From Puniceibacterium sp. (GTDB taxonomy: Bacteria; Pseudomonadota; Alphaproteobacteria; Rhodobacterales; Rhodobacteraceae), in the NCBI GenBank assembly GCA_024636635.1, contig JAGXGV010000091.1, positions 1 to 55,054 of the forward strand: a DNA stretch of 55,054 nt, written 5' to 3'. The notes below the pieces were generated by a model. That model made no database searches, had not been told where the DNA came from, and worked only from the letters and a program-made list of their open reading frames with translations. Shown here one piece after another: positions 1-8,510 of this stretch. Within the stretch, counting starts at the first letter, position 1. Each line of letters opens with the position of its first letter. The translations under genes were made by a program, and so were the position numbers.

Positions 1-1104
1 ACCCTGACCGTCAGCGTGCAGAACGGCGATGTGGCGCCCTTAGTCCAGGAGATGGTCCTGATCACCATCGAGGGGCAGTACCGTCGGCACGTGACGCGCG
101 AGACGCTGGAACAGCCGGATCTGGAAGGCTTCAACTGGATGCAGCTGGGTCCGGACCAGTGGTTCGACACCACGGATCGCGGCAAGAAGGTCAAGAATTT
201 CAGGCGGCGCATGGCGATTTATCCCGACCGGCCCGGCACGCTGTCCATAGGCGCCTTCACCCACCACCTGACGCTGACGGACGAGGGCGATGACTGGTTC
301 CCGCATGACATCCACTCGGAACCGGTCTCGATCAAGGTGCTGCCCGCGCCTCTGCCGGCGAATCTGGCCGACTCCTGGTGGTTTCCGGTGCGCAAGCTTG
401 AAGTGACCGACGTCTGGTCCAATGCCCCCGACCAGCTGCTTCCTGGTGAGGGCGTACTGCGGGTGGTGCGGATCGAGGCGATCGGTGTGCCGCCCGACAT
501 GATCCCGCCGATGCCCGACCTTGTGTCGCCTTCGGCGATGATCTTTGCCCATCCCGAAAAGCGGCTGGTCGAGCTTTCGCCGGAGGGGCCGGTTTCAATT
601 GCCTACTGGCGCTGGACGATACGGCCCGGCAATGACACCTCGGCTATCGTCGAACCGATCAGTTTCGACTATTTCGACACCCGCAACCGGGTGGCACGGA
701 CCGTGACGATATCGGCGCAGCGGGTGGCAATGGACGAATCGACTCTGCCCGCGCCAGTGCCGCCGCCGGTGCCTGCACGCCTGTCCGCGGTGCCCGTGCT
801 GGGCGCGTTCCTTGTGGCAGTGATCGCCGGGCTGGGGGTCATCCTGTTCGGTCGGCAGTTCGCCGGGCTTGAACGGCTGCGCCGGATGACGTCGTTCGAT
901 CCGCTGCGACGGCAGTTGCGCCGCGCGGCAGCGGACCGGGACGCGGCCGGACTGCGGCGGGCGGCGCTGGCCCTGCTGCGACGGGACGGCGCCACGCCCG
1001 GGCGGCGCAGGTTGCTGGCGGAGTTTGATCGCGACGCCTTTGGCCCGGCCCCGGGGCGGCTGGATGCGGGCCGTTTCGCGCAGCGGTTCCTGGCGGGGCG
1101 GTGA
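1..1104 (+). CDS. BatD-like protein, 5' end outside window
   Basis: The frame is open from the first base, so the N-terminus lies upstream; the visible part is about 367 residues. It has long beta-rich stretches with DLEGF- and PMPDL-type segments like those of BatD proteins, one hydrophobic membrane helix (about residues 260-282 counted from the first internal Met) and an Arg-rich cytoplasmic tail. BatD proteins are membrane-anchored partners of MoxR ATPases and VWA proteins, found in many operons including methanol dehydrogenase maturation clusters. The MoxR/BatA/BatB partners would be expected upstream, which cannot be seen. The family assignment is moderate; a role in dehydrogenase maturation is inferred from position only. 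Confidence 0.6.
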   Translation, partial: TLTVSVQNGDVAPLVQEMVLITIEGQYRRHVTRETLEQPDLEGFNWMQLGPDQWFDTTDRGKKVKNFRRRMAIYPDRPGTLSIGAFTHHLTLTDEGDDWFPHDIHSEPVSIKVLPAPLPANLADSWWFPVRKLEVTDVWSNAPDQLLPGEGVLRVVRIEAIGVPPDMIPPMPDLVSPSAMIFAHPEKRLVELSPEGPVSIAYWRWTIRPGNDTSAIVEPISFDYFDTRNRVARTVTISAQRVAMDESTLPAPVPPPVPARLSAVPVLGAFLVAVIAGLGVILFGRQFAGLERLRRMTSFDPLRRQLRRAAADRDAAGLRRAALALLRRDGATPGRRRLLAEFDRDAFGPAPGRLDAGRFAQRFLAGR

Positions 1105-1423
1105 GCCCCGCGGCGGTTCCGTCGTTCTGCGCCAGCGGGAGAACTGCGCACGATCTGCCCAAGGAGGCTCTGCCCGGGAACAGTGCAAGAGGGCTCTGCC
1201 CGGAACAGTGTAAGGGGGCTCTGCCTGGAACAGTGTAAGGGGGCTCTGCCCCCGTCCTTCTGCGAAGGACTCCCCCGGGATATTTGAAACCCGGAGAAAC
1301 GGGGAGCAGGTGCGCGGTTGGGCTGACCGATACCATTGAATCTGTTGTCAGGGCCGGCACGCGCGGGCAGTCTGCGGGCCATCGCGCAAAAAAAGTGCTG
1401 CGATCAAGGGAGGTACTATTTTC
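1105..1423. other. Intergenic region between batD-like gene and gfa
   Basis: This 319-base stretch holds no convincing gene. It contains a short tandem repeat (separate entry) that runs into a sequence ending CCCCCGGGATATTT at about 1272-1285. That ending resembles a motif common near gene ends in Rhodobacterales and recurs in similar form at about 31193-31204. The 3' half precedes gfa and presumably carries its promoter; AAGGGAGG about 11 bases before the gfa ATG is a good ribosome binding site. Confidence 0.6.
1166..1250 (+). repeat. Tandem repeat, three units of 25-26 bp
   Basis: The unit GGCTCTGCCC followed by GGAACAGTGTAAGG starts at 1166, 1192 and 1217, with a partial fourth copy at 1242. 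The copies differ by a few bases (GCAAGAG versus GTAAGGG, CCCGG versus CCTGG). The last copy merges into the GGGATATTT motif. Nothing in it codes or resembles a CRISPR: the units are short and there are no unique spacers. Confidence 0.85.
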
Positions 1424-2062
1424 ATGGGACTGCTTTCAAATCTTTTCGGCGGCGGAAGTTCGTCGTCCAAGCCAGCCGCGCCGCGTTACAGCAATGTGCG
1501 GATCCATCCTGCAGTGGACAATGGCGTGAAGGCCGGGTCATCGACCTTTTCCGGCGGCACGCTGAAATGCCATTGCGCCAGCGACAAGGTCGAGGTCGAG
1601 ATCGGCGCACAGACCGCGCACAACCACGTCTGTGGCTGCTCCAAATGCTGGAAGCCGAAGGGTGCGACATTCGCGCAGATTGCCGTTGTCGGCAGCGACA
1701 AGGTGAGCGTGACCAAGAACGGCGAAAAGCTGGACCGCGTCGATCCGCATGCGGCAATCCAGCGCTATGCCTGCAAGGGCTGCGGCGTGCACATGTTCGG
1801 CCGGATCGAGAACACGGGGCACCCGTTCCACGGGCTTGATTTTGTGCATACCGAATTGTCGCAGGCTTCGGGCTGGTCCGAGCCGCAGTTCGCCGCCTTC
1901 GTGTCGTCGATCATCGAGGCGGGTTACGATCCGGAAAAGATGGATTCGGTGCGTGGCCGGTGCAAGGAGCTTGGGCTCGAGCCGTATGACTGCCTGTCGC
2001 CGCCGCTTATGGATGCCATCGCCACCCATGTCGGCAAGGCCAACGGCAACCTCAAGGCCTGA
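1424..2062 (+). CDS. gfa: S-(hydroxymethyl)glutathione synthase (glutathione-dependent formaldehyde-activating enzyme)
   Basis: This 212-residue protein fits the Gfa family, which binds zinc and speeds condensation of formaldehyde with glutathione in the cytoplasm. Zinc-ligand cysteines are visible as CHC (about residue 50), CGCSKC (about 71-76) and CKGCG (about 118-122). The C-terminal stretch with [21 protein letters not shown] is typical of the longer Paracoccus-type enzyme. Its product is the substrate of FlhA (10327-11439), so it is step one of formaldehyde oxidation here. A strong GGGAGG site precedes the ATG. It stands apart from flhA-fghA, with the sensing operon in between. The enzymatic need for Gfa has been debated; the family call is firm. 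Confidence 0.93.
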   Translation: MGLLSNLFGGGSSSSKPAAPRYSNVRIHPAVDNGVKAGSSTFSGGTLKCHCASDKVEVEIGAQTAHNHVCGCSKCWKPKGATFAQIAVVGSDKVSVTKNGEKLDRVDPHAAIQRYACKGCGVHMFGRIENTGHPFHGLDFVHTELSQASGWSEPQFAAFVSSIIEAGYDPEKMDSVRGRCKELGLEPYDCLSPPLMDAIATHVGKANGNLKA

Positions 2063-2191
2063 GGATGCCGATGCTTTGCGGGGGTCGCGGAACAGTGTTC
2101 GCGGCCCGCGACCGCCGGAGCGCAACTCTCCGTGTGGGAGTTGCGTGGCACATCCCTTTCTTGCTAATGTTCCGGCAGGGAGGATTTTGCT

Positions 2192-2917
2192 ATGAAACAT
2201 GAACCGGTGGCCCAGCCCGCTGGTCGCATACGATCCGTGGTGATCGTCGACGACCATCCGCTGTATGGCGATGCCCTTGCATCGGCCTTGAGCCATGTTT
2301 TCAACGACTGCCGCATCGAAACGGCCAAATCGCTGGGCGAGGCGATGGACCTTCTGTCGCGCGATGTGGCGCCCGATCTGGTGATGTTCGACCTCAAGTT
2401 GCCGGATGTCACGGGAATCAGCGGCTTTCTTTCGCTGCGCGACCGGATTCCGGATACCCCGATCCTGGTGATCTCGTCGCTGACATCCGTCGAGGTGGTG
2501 CATGCGCTGATGGATGCAGGCGCGGCGGGCTTCCTGCCCAAGGATGCCTCGGCGCAGGTGCTGAAATCGGTGTTGTTCGATGTCTGCGCCGGGCGCAAGT
2601 ACCTGCCCAAGGAATACCAGAAAACCGGAGCCGCGGCGCAGGGACGGCCCGACTGCCAGCAGGTCAACCAGAAGCTGGCCGACCTGACCCCGCAGCAGAC
2701 CCGCATCATGAAGCTGATCTGTGCCGGCAAGCCAAACAAGCAGATCGCCTATGAGCTTAGCCTGGCCGAGGCGACCGTGAAGGCGCATATCACCGCCCTT
2801 CTGCGCCGTCTGGGGGTGCAGAACCGGACTCAGGCCGCGGTGCTGGTGGAAAGCGGCAACATGGACGGCGCGGTGGGCAGCGGAGATGCGGATGCTCGCG
2901 CGTTTCTGAGCCAGTAG
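2192..2917 (+). CDS. NarL/FixJ-type response regulator, FlhR-like
   Basis: The 241 residues form an N-terminal receiver (acidic pair in VVIVDDHPLYG, phospho-acceptor Asp in LVMFDLKLPD, Lys in FLPKDAS) and a C-terminal LuxR-type helix-turn-helix (about residues 165-220, with LTPQQTRIMKLICAGKPNKQIA). It should bind DNA as a phosphorylated dimer. It starts a three-gene operon with a FIST protein and a hybrid kinase, 13 bases before the next gene. In Paracoccus denitrificans the FlhSR pair controls formaldehyde oxidation genes, and the location next to gfa and upstream of flhA/xoxF supports a similar role. The gene name is not certain. GGGAGG precedes the start. Confidence 0.85.
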   Translation: MKHEPVAQPAGRIRSVVIVDDHPLYGDALASALSHVFNDCRIETAKSLGEAMDLLSRDVAPDLVMFDLKLPDVTGISGFLSLRDRIPDTPILVISSLTSVEVVHALMDAGAAGFLPKDASAQVLKSVLFDVCAGRKYLPKEYQKTGAAAQGRPDCQQVNQKLADLTPQQTRIMKLICAGKPNKQIAYELSLAEATVKAHITALLRRLGVQNRTQAAVLVESGNMDGAVGSGDADARAFLSQ

Positions 2918-2930
2918 GCGGGGGCGGCAG

Positions 2931-4091
2931 ATGCTGCAAAAACCTCTCAATGCGCCAACCTCGGTCGGGGTTGGCGTTTCGCATGTAAGCGATGCAAGGG
3001 CCGCCGTGGCGGATCTGGTCAGCCAGATCGACCTGCGCGAGGTCTGCTTTGCCCTTGTCCTGCTGCCCGAAGGTCTGGACCTGCCGGCGCTTGCACGGGA
3101 ACTGGACCGCCAGATGCCGGGCCTGCCGGTGTTCGGCTGCACCACCGCCGGGCAGATCACGCCGCAGGGATACGAAACCGGCGCGCTTCAGGTGCTGGCC
3201 TTTCCGAAACGGCATTTCCGCTGCGCCTCGATGCTGATCGACCCGCTCAAGCCGCTGTCGATCAAGAAGATTGCCGCCGATGCGCGCCGCCATGCCGCGC
3301 AGTTCCAGAAGACCGCCGACTGGAGCCGTCTGGCGCTGATCTTTGCCGACGGCCTGTCCAAGCAGGAGGATATGCTGGTCACCGCGCTCGAGCAGGGTCT
3401 GGGCGATATGCCGGTGTTTGGCGGTTCGGCTGGCAACGGGCTGGATTTCCGCAAGACCTTTGTGCTGCATGGCGGCGCGTTCCACACCAATGCGGCGCTG
3501 CTGCTGCTGCTTGAGACCGACCTTGCCTTTACCGGGCTTGGCTTTGACCATTTCCTGCCGACGGAAAAGCAGATGGTCGTGACCCATGCCATCCCCGAGG
3601 AACGGCTGGTGCTGGAAATCAACGGTGCCCCGGCGGCGATGGAATATGCCCGGCTTGTGGGGGTGTCCGTCGATCAGTTGTCGCCACAGGTCTTTGCCGA
3701 AAACCCGGTGCTGGTGCGCAACCACCACAACTACCACGTCCGCGCCATCCAGGAGGCGCCGGGCGCGCATGCCCTGTCGTTCCTGTCGGCCATCGACGAC
3801 GGTCTGCTGCTGACCCTGGGCCGGGGCAAAGAGATTCTGCGGACGCTGGAATCCGGGCTGGACGTGCGCGGCCCTGCGGGCAATCCGCCGGACTTCATCC
3901 TTGGCTTTGACTGCGTGCTGCGCAAGCTCGAGATCGAGCAGAAGCAGCTTTCGGGTGCGGTGTCCGAGATTTTCCGCAATCGCCGCGTGCTGGGTTTCAA
4001 CACCTATGGCGAACAGCATTGCGGGGTGCATGTGAACCAGACCTTTGTGGGCGTCGCCTTCTTCGAGGCCAGAAAGCGGGACCTGCATTGA
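2931..4091 (+). CDS. FIST N/FIST C domain protein
   Basis: The 386-residue soluble protein has no signal peptide or membrane helix. The N-terminal half (about 20-220) carries FIST-N marks such as PVFGCTTAGQITPQGYE and DMPVFGGSAGNG. The C-terminal half (about 220-370) fits FIST-C, ending in VLGFNTYGEQHCGVHVNQT. FIST proteins are proposed small-ligand sensors paired with signalling proteins; the ligand is unknown in nearly all cases. Here the gene sits between a response regulator and a hybrid kinase, and its stop codon overlaps the kinase start (TTGA). Tight coupling suggests that it senses the signal and passes it to the kinase. Formaldehyde or an adduct as ligand is only an inference from context. 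Confidence 0.85.
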   Translation: MLQKPLNAPTSVGVGVSHVSDARAAVADLVSQIDLREVCFALVLLPEGLDLPALARELDRQMPGLPVFGCTTAGQITPQGYETGALQVLAFPKRHFRCASMLIDPLKPLSIKKIAADARRHAAQFQKTADWSRLALIFADGLSKQEDMLVTALEQGLGDMPVFGGSAGNGLDFRKTFVLHGGAFHTNAALLLLLETDLAFTGLGFDHFLPTEKQMVVTHAIPEERLVLEINGAPAAMEYARLVGVSVDQLSPQVFAENPVLVRNHHNYHVRAIQEAPGAHALSFLSAIDDGLLLTLGRGKEILRTLESGLDVRGPAGNPPDFILGFDCVLRKLEIEQKQLSGAVSEIFRNRRVLGFNTYGEQHCGVHVNQTFVGVAFFEARKRDLH

Positions 4092-6307
4092 TCGATCCGA
4101 ACGATCCTCTTGACGTGCAGGTCGAAAAGCAGGCCAAGATCATTGACGCACTGATCCGCCGCAACGGGCGGCAGCATGATGTCGGAAACTCGGCCTATGC
4201 CGCGTTCCAGTCGGCCATCGCGCTTCAGGGGCAGGTCTGGGCCAAGACGCTGGACCTTGAGCGCGCCAGCAACGAACTTGAACTGGTGCGCTATGACCGC
4301 GAGCGCACGCAAAAGAACCTGACCGATGCGCTGTCGGCAATGGAGGGCGGTTTCGCCCTGTTCAACGATGGCACGCTTCAGGTCTGCAACGATCTGTTCA
4401 AGACGCTGCTGCCCGATCTGACCGACCAGATCCTGCCGGGGCTGTCGATGGCCGACTATTTTGCCGCGATGGAACAGAGCGTGCATCTGGTCGATCCCGG
4501 TGCCCGGCTGCTGGCCAACCTGACCGAGGCGCAGACCGGGCCTTCGGGTGCGTCTATCCTGTCCTTTGTCGTGGCGCTGTCCGGCGACCGCTGGTTCCAG
4601 ATCAGCCAGCAGCGCACGAGCCTTGACAACGTGATCGTGCTTCAGACCGAAATCACCAATGTGGTGCGCCAGAACCGGTCGGAAAAGGACCGCCTGATCG
4701 ACATGCAGGCGCATTACCTTCAGGCGGCATTCGACAACATGTCGTCGGGGATATGCACCTTTTCGCGGGCCGGGATGGTGATGATCCACAATGACCGGTT
4801 CCGCGAACTTCTGGGCCTGCCCTTCACGCTGATGCAGCAGGGCACGCGGTTCACGCAGATCCTGGGTTTCATCCAGGCCAACAGCCTGCTGGTGGACGCC
4901 GACATTACCGACATAGACCGCTGGCCCTACCGCCTGCGCGCCGAAGGCAGGTTGCGCAAGCGACTGCGCCACGGCGGCGGCCGGGTGCTGGATCTTCAGG
5001 CGCATCTTCTGCCCGATCGCGGTTTTCTGGTGGATCTCAAGGATGTGACGCTGGAATCCCGCGCCACCGACATGCTGGAAAAGCGGGTCGAGGAACGCAC
5101 CTCGGAACTGACCGAGGCGAATGTGCGTCTGACCGCCCAGTACGAAACGCAGGCGCGGGTCGAGGAGGAACTGCGCATCGCCAAGGAAGCCGCAGAGGCG
5201 GCAGTGTCGTCCAAGACCCGTTTCCTGGCCGCAGCCAGCCACGACCTGTTGCAGCCGGTCAATGCGGCCAAGCTGCTGATCTCGACCCTGGTGGACATGT
5301 CGCGCGGCACGGCGGTGGCACCGACGGTGGAACGGCTGGACGGATCGTTCGCGTCGATCGAATCGCTGCTTCATGCGCTGCTTGACATATCGCGGCTGGA
5401 AAGCACCGAAAGCGCGCTGTCGGTGACCGAGGTCTGTCTGGGGTCGCTCATGCAGGGGATCATCGAGGACCATGCGCCGGTGGCCGCGAAAAAGGGTGTG
5501 CGGCTAAGCGTCGTGCCCTGTTCGCTTTGGGTGCGCAGCGATCAGCGGTATCTGATGCGTTCGGTGCAGAACCTTGTGGTCAATGCGATCCAGTATACCG
5601 AAAACGGCCGCGTTCTTGTCGGGTGCCGCCGCAACGGCGCGAACGTGATCCTACAGGTCTGGGATACCGGCATGGGGATTTCGCACAAGGATCAGAAGCG
5701 CATCTTTGACGAATTCACCCGCGCCGACAACGTGCCGCCGGGGTCGGGCATGGGCCTTGGCCTGTCCATCGTGGACCGAACCTGTCGCCATCTGGGCCAC
5801 ACTGTCAGCGTGCGCAGCAAGCCCGGCGTCGGGTCGGTGTTTTCGATCGAAATGGAGATAGTGGCGGGCCGCGCACCGATGCCGGTGGTTCCCGGTGCCA
5901 CGCAGGCCGATTTCGACAACGACATGAACCTGATCGTGCTGGTGGTGGAAAATGATCCCTATGTGCTGTTCGCCACCACCCAGAAGCTTGAAACCTGGGG
6001 GGCCAGCGTTCTGGCGGCGAAATCGACCGAAGAGGCGCTGACCCTCGTGCGGGATATCGGCATGGCGCCGGACATCATTCTGGCGGATTACCAGCTGGAC
6101 GGCGACGATACCGGCGTGCAGGCCATCCGCCGGGTGCGCGAAGAGACGGGCACCCATGTTCCGGCCATCGTGATCACCGCCGACCGTGGCCCGGCTCTGG
6201 TCCAGATCGGCGCGCGCAACGATTTCACCGTATTGACCAAACCGGTGCAATTGTCGCGCCTGCGCCCTCTGATCGACTGGAAGACGCGGGAAAAATCCGA
6301 CGCATGA
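4088..6307 (+). CDS. Hybrid sensor histidine kinase with C-terminal receiver
   Basis: About 739 residues, cytoplasmic, no membrane helices. Order: helical/coiled N-terminus, two PAS-like segments (around 90-210 and 215-330), coiled coil (about 335-390), HisKA with FLAAASHDLLQPVNAAKLL carrying the phospho-His, HATPase (N-box NLVVNAIQYT, DTGMGI, GSGMGLGLSIV), and a receiver with acceptor Asp in ILADYQLD and Lys in TKP. The HDLLQP H-box is the variant seen in hybrid kinases. I chose TTG at 4088, which overlaps the FIST stop, because upstream residues in this frame duplicate FIST coding sequence; a TTG at 4019 is the longer alternative. With no transmembrane sensor, the FIST neighbour is the likely input. 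Confidence 0.85.
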   Translation: MIDPNDPLDVQVEKQAKIIDALIRRNGRQHDVGNSAYAAFQSAIALQGQVWAKTLDLERASNELELVRYDRERTQKNLTDALSAMEGGFALFNDGTLQVCNDLFKTLLPDLTDQILPGLSMADYFAAMEQSVHLVDPGARLLANLTEAQTGPSGASILSFVVALSGDRWFQISQQRTSLDNVIVLQTEITNVVRQNRSEKDRLIDMQAHYLQAAFDNMSSGICTFSRAGMVMIHNDRFRELLGLPFTLMQQGTRFTQILGFIQANSLLVDADITDIDRWPYRLRAEGRLRKRLRHGGGRVLDLQAHLLPDRGFLVDLKDVTLESRATDMLEKRVEERTSELTEANVRLTAQYETQARVEEELRIAKEAAEAAVSSKTRFLAAASHDLLQPVNAAKLLISTLVDMSRGTAVAPTVERLDGSFASIESLLHALLDISRLESTESALSVTEVCLGSLMQGIIEDHAPVAAKKGVRLSVVPCSLWVRSDQRYLMRSVQNLVVNAIQYTENGRVLVGCRRNGANVILQVWDTGMGISHKDQKRIFDEFTRADNVPPGSGMGLGLSIVDRTCRHLGHTVSVRSKPGVGSVFSIEMEIVAGRAPMPVVPGATQADFDNDMNLIVLVVENDPYVLFATTQKLETWGASVLAAKSTEEALTLVRDIGMAPDIILADYQLDGDDTGVQAIRRVREETGTHVPAIVITADRGPALVQIGARNDFTVLTKPVQLSRLRPLIDWKTREKSDA

Positions 6308-6394
6308 TCCCGCTTGGATCGGCCCGACCCCGACAAAAGTAGCGCGTGACAGCAGGGATGCGACGGGTAGGCTGCGCCCCGGGAGGAGACTGAA

Positions 6395-7063
6395 ATGTTC
6401 AAACACATGGCCTGCGCTCTGGTGGCCTGTACTCTGGCGGGGACACCGGCGATTGCGGCAAACGAAGGTACGGCGACCTACGACCTGCTGTTCAAGCCGG
6501 GCACGCTGGATGACTTCGGCATGGACAACATGCTGTTGTACGAACGCACGGTGACCAACACGCTGGTGCCCGATGCCGCCTTGCGCGATACCGGTGAGAT
6601 CGAGCTGTCGTTCGAGGAAACGACGCCGCCACAGGCCGGGCTGCGGTTCCTGCAAGGCGGCAAGCACCGCAATCTGGGAACCTTTCCGATGAGCGTGGGC
6701 AACCCGATCATCATGTACTTTGTCGAAACCGTGGTGCGCGACATGGCCGAGGCCGCCGGGGGCAGCCCGTTTTACATCCGCAACCGGGTGAAAGAGGCAC
6801 TTGTGACCCCGACAGATGTGCAGACCGGCGAAGCGATGTATCAGGGCAATTCGATCGAGACGCAGACCGTGACGCTGCGCCCCTTTGCGAACGATCCCAA
6901 CAGCGACCGCATGAAGGGGTTCGGCGATCTTGCCCTGACGGTGACGATGTCCGATGATGTGCCCGGCTGGTATGAAACGCTCGAGGCGAACGTGCCGGGG
7001 ACCGATGGTCCGGTCTACAGTTCGGTGATGCGCTTCGAGGAACTGGAGGAGGCACCTCAATGA
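6395..7063 (+). CDS. Secreted protein of unknown function
   Basis: A 222-residue protein with a clear signal peptide (MFKHMACALVACTLAGTPAIA, cleavage after about residue 22). The mature part is mixed alpha/beta with no motif I recognise and no cysteines in the mature protein. A GGGAGGAG site precedes the ATG. It overlaps the next secreted protein by four bases (ATGA), so the two are co-translated. It lies downstream of the sensor operon and upstream of quinoprotein-associated genes, and is presumably periplasmic. No function can be assigned. Confidence 0.75.
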   Translation: MFKHMACALVACTLAGTPAIAANEGTATYDLLFKPGTLDDFGMDNMLLYERTVTNTLVPDAALRDTGEIELSFEETTPPQAGLRFLQGGKHRNLGTFPMSVGNPIIMYFVETVVRDMAEAAGGSPFYIRNRVKEALVTPTDVQTGEAMYQGNSIETQTVTLRPFANDPNSDRMKGFGDLALTVTMSDDVPGWYETLEANVPGTDGPVYSSVMRFEELEEAPQ

Positions 7064-7404
7064 TCCGCCTGCTGATCGCCCTGACCCTGATCGCGGGGCC
7101 CGCTTTTGCCCAGACCGTAGAACAGCGGCTGAACGACTACCCCACCGAGGCTAGGGCGGATTATGTCTTTGGCTGCATGGCATCGAACGGGCAGGGGCGG
7201 GACGTGCTGCGAAAGTGTTCCTGCTCGATCGACACGATCGCGTCGATCCTGCCGTATGAACAGTATCTTGAAGCGGAAACAGTGCTGTCGCTGCGACTGA
7301 CCGGGGGCGAGCGGATGTCGATCTTCCGCTCTGCCGCCTTTGCCGCCAATATCGTCGCTGACCTGCGCCGCGCCCAGGCCGAGGCCGAGATCATCTGCTT
7401 CTGA
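7060..7404 (+). CDS. Small secreted cysteine-containing protein
   Basis: The 114-residue product has a signal peptide ending in AGPAFAQ (about residue 18). The mature part is helical, with cysteines in FGCMASN, RKCSCSID and a C-terminal IICF; these could form disulfides in the periplasm. The start overlaps the preceding stop (ATGA). A strong hairpin at 7486-7519 follows and probably ends this transcript. I do not recognise the family with certainty; it travels here with the XoxF/PQQ cluster. Confidence 0.75.
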   Translation: MIRLLIALTLIAGPAFAQTVEQRLNDYPTEARADYVFGCMASNGQGRDVLRKCSCSIDTIASILPYEQYLEAETVLSLRLTGGERMSIFRSAAFAANIVADLRRAQAEAEIICF

Positions 7405-7426
7405 CCCAAGCCTGCCCTGGCCATTC

Positions 7427-7469
7427 GGATTCGGGCCACGGGGATTCGGGCCACTCTGATCCGAGCTAC
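7427..7469. repeat. Three degenerate 15-bp tandem units
   Basis: GGATTCGGGCCAC occurs at 7427 and 7442, and a degenerate copy, TGATCCGAGCTAC, at 7457, with a constant 15-base period. It sits between the end of a small gene and the terminator hairpin. It is too short to be a CRISPR and has no obvious function. Confidence 0.7.
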
Positions 7470-7485
7470 TGGCTTTACGCTCAAA

Positions 7486-7519
7486 CAAATGGTCCCGGTG
7501 GAACTGCCGGGGCCATTTG
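7486..7519. terminator. Bidirectional terminator hairpin between convergent genes
   Basis: The arm CAAATGGTCCCGG (7486-7498) pairs with CCGGGGCCATTTG (7507-7519), with one G-T pair and an 8-base loop. TCTTT follows on the plus strand and TTTG on the minus strand. It lies between the 7060-7404 gene and the minus-strand SoxYZ-like gene, so it can serve both. Confidence 0.8.
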
Positions 7520-7541
7520 TCTTTGGCGGTCTGGTCCCGGA

Positions 7542-8351
7542 TCAGCCCTGCGCATCCTTCGGCAGGGTCTGTTCGAACATGTTGCCGTCGGTATCGGTCG
7601 CGCGCACCCGCAGGTCGGTTGACCCGTTGTCGCCATACTGAAAGCGGAACACCGGGTTCTCGCTGATCGAGATACCGCCCTCCATGGTCCAGAGCATCTC
7701 GTCACCCTGGAACACTTCGATCCTGTCGATGAAATGCGCCGAAATGAAAAGCTGCGTGATCTGGTCGCGCTGAAGCCCGGAATAGTTCGGGTGGCGGATC
7801 ATGATCTGCGCCTCGCGCCGCGGCGTCGACATCTGCGCGGGCTGTTCGAACTGACGCAGGCGCATCTGACCCATAGAGGCCAGCGCCAGTTCCGGGTTCC
7901 TGGACGCAGGCGCGGAACAGCCCCCCGAAGCCTTCACAAAGCGGCCGTTCATCAACAGATCGTCGCCGGTATCGGCGATCACGCGGACGTTGGAATACTG
8001 GTTGACGCGGACGCGCACCTCCATGTCAAGCGGCGCCATCGCGGCGCCATAGGTGAAGGTCGCAGCCAGCGGGGCCGGGTTTTCGTCTATGACGATCGTC
8101 AGGCTGTCGATGTCTGCCGCAGGATCGGTCTGAGTGATGTGGATGGGCACCGTGGCGGCATCGTCGGCGCGGTAGGGCGCATCGACGGCAAAGACGGCGC
8201 TGCCGTCCCGGATCGGCGCGTCGCCGATGATGTCGCCGCGCAGGTCCGTCCAGCTTTCGCTTTCTGTCAGGGGATTCTGGACGGCCTCGGTCGCGGCGCA
8301 GACAGGCCCCGCGATCAGGGCGGCCAAGGCAATTGTGTGGAAAATCTTCAC
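7542..8351 (-). CDS. Quinoprotein dehydrogenase-associated SoxYZ-like carrier protein
   Basis: About 269 residues with a signal peptide (VKIFHTIALAALIAGPVCAA). An N-terminal SoxY-like domain is followed by a SoxZ-like C-terminal domain, as in the fused SoxYZ-related family found near PQQ dehydrogenases. The linker carries a Cys in SGGCSAP, equivalent to the SoxY swinging-arm Cys. It is periplasmic; its role is unproven but proposed as a carrier in a quinoprotein relay. The GTG start at 8351 is favoured because GAGGAGGAGG lies nine bases upstream and the signal peptide begins there; the frame stays open far upstream without a good start. It is divergent from a zinc metallohydrolase of the same proposed relay. 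A paralogue is at 16661-17476. Confidence 0.85.
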   Translation of the reverse strand: MKIFHTIALAALIAGPVCAATEAVQNPLTESESWTDLRGDIIGDAPIRDGSAVFAVDAPYRADDAATVPIHITQTDPAADIDSLTIVIDENPAPLAATFTYGAAMAPLDMEVRVRVNQYSNVRVIADTGDDLLMNGRFVKASGGCSAPASRNPELALASMGQMRLRQFEQPAQMSTPRREAQIMIRHPNYSGLQRDQITQLFISAHFIDRIEVFQGDEMLWTMEGGISISENPVFRFQYGDNGSTDLRVRATDTDGNMFEQTLPKDAQG

Positions 8352-8386
8352 TTGTGAGGTCCTCCTCCTCGGGCGTATCCGGTATG

Positions 8387-8407
8387 TATGCCACATAATG
8401 CGGCATA
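8387..8407. promoter_or_regulatory. Inverted repeat in divergent promoter region
   Basis: TATGCC (8387-8392) and GGCATA (8402-8407) are perfect inverted arms with a 9-base AT-rich spacer, between the divergent SoxYZ-like and metallohydrolase genes. The place and symmetry fit a regulator site or part of the promoters. No regulator can be assigned from sequence. Confidence 0.4.
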
Positions 8408-8510
8408 AAGACATTAGATCCTTGGTCTGACTGGCAGGGGCCGCGCCCGGGGCCCAGTCTGGTTCTGTCCGGCCCCGGTCCGGCCCGACGCCTGCAAAGG
8501 GGGAAAGGCG

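Noticed and set aside
1166..1250. Possible CRISPR array
   Set aside because: The units are contiguous without unique spacers and no cas genes are present.
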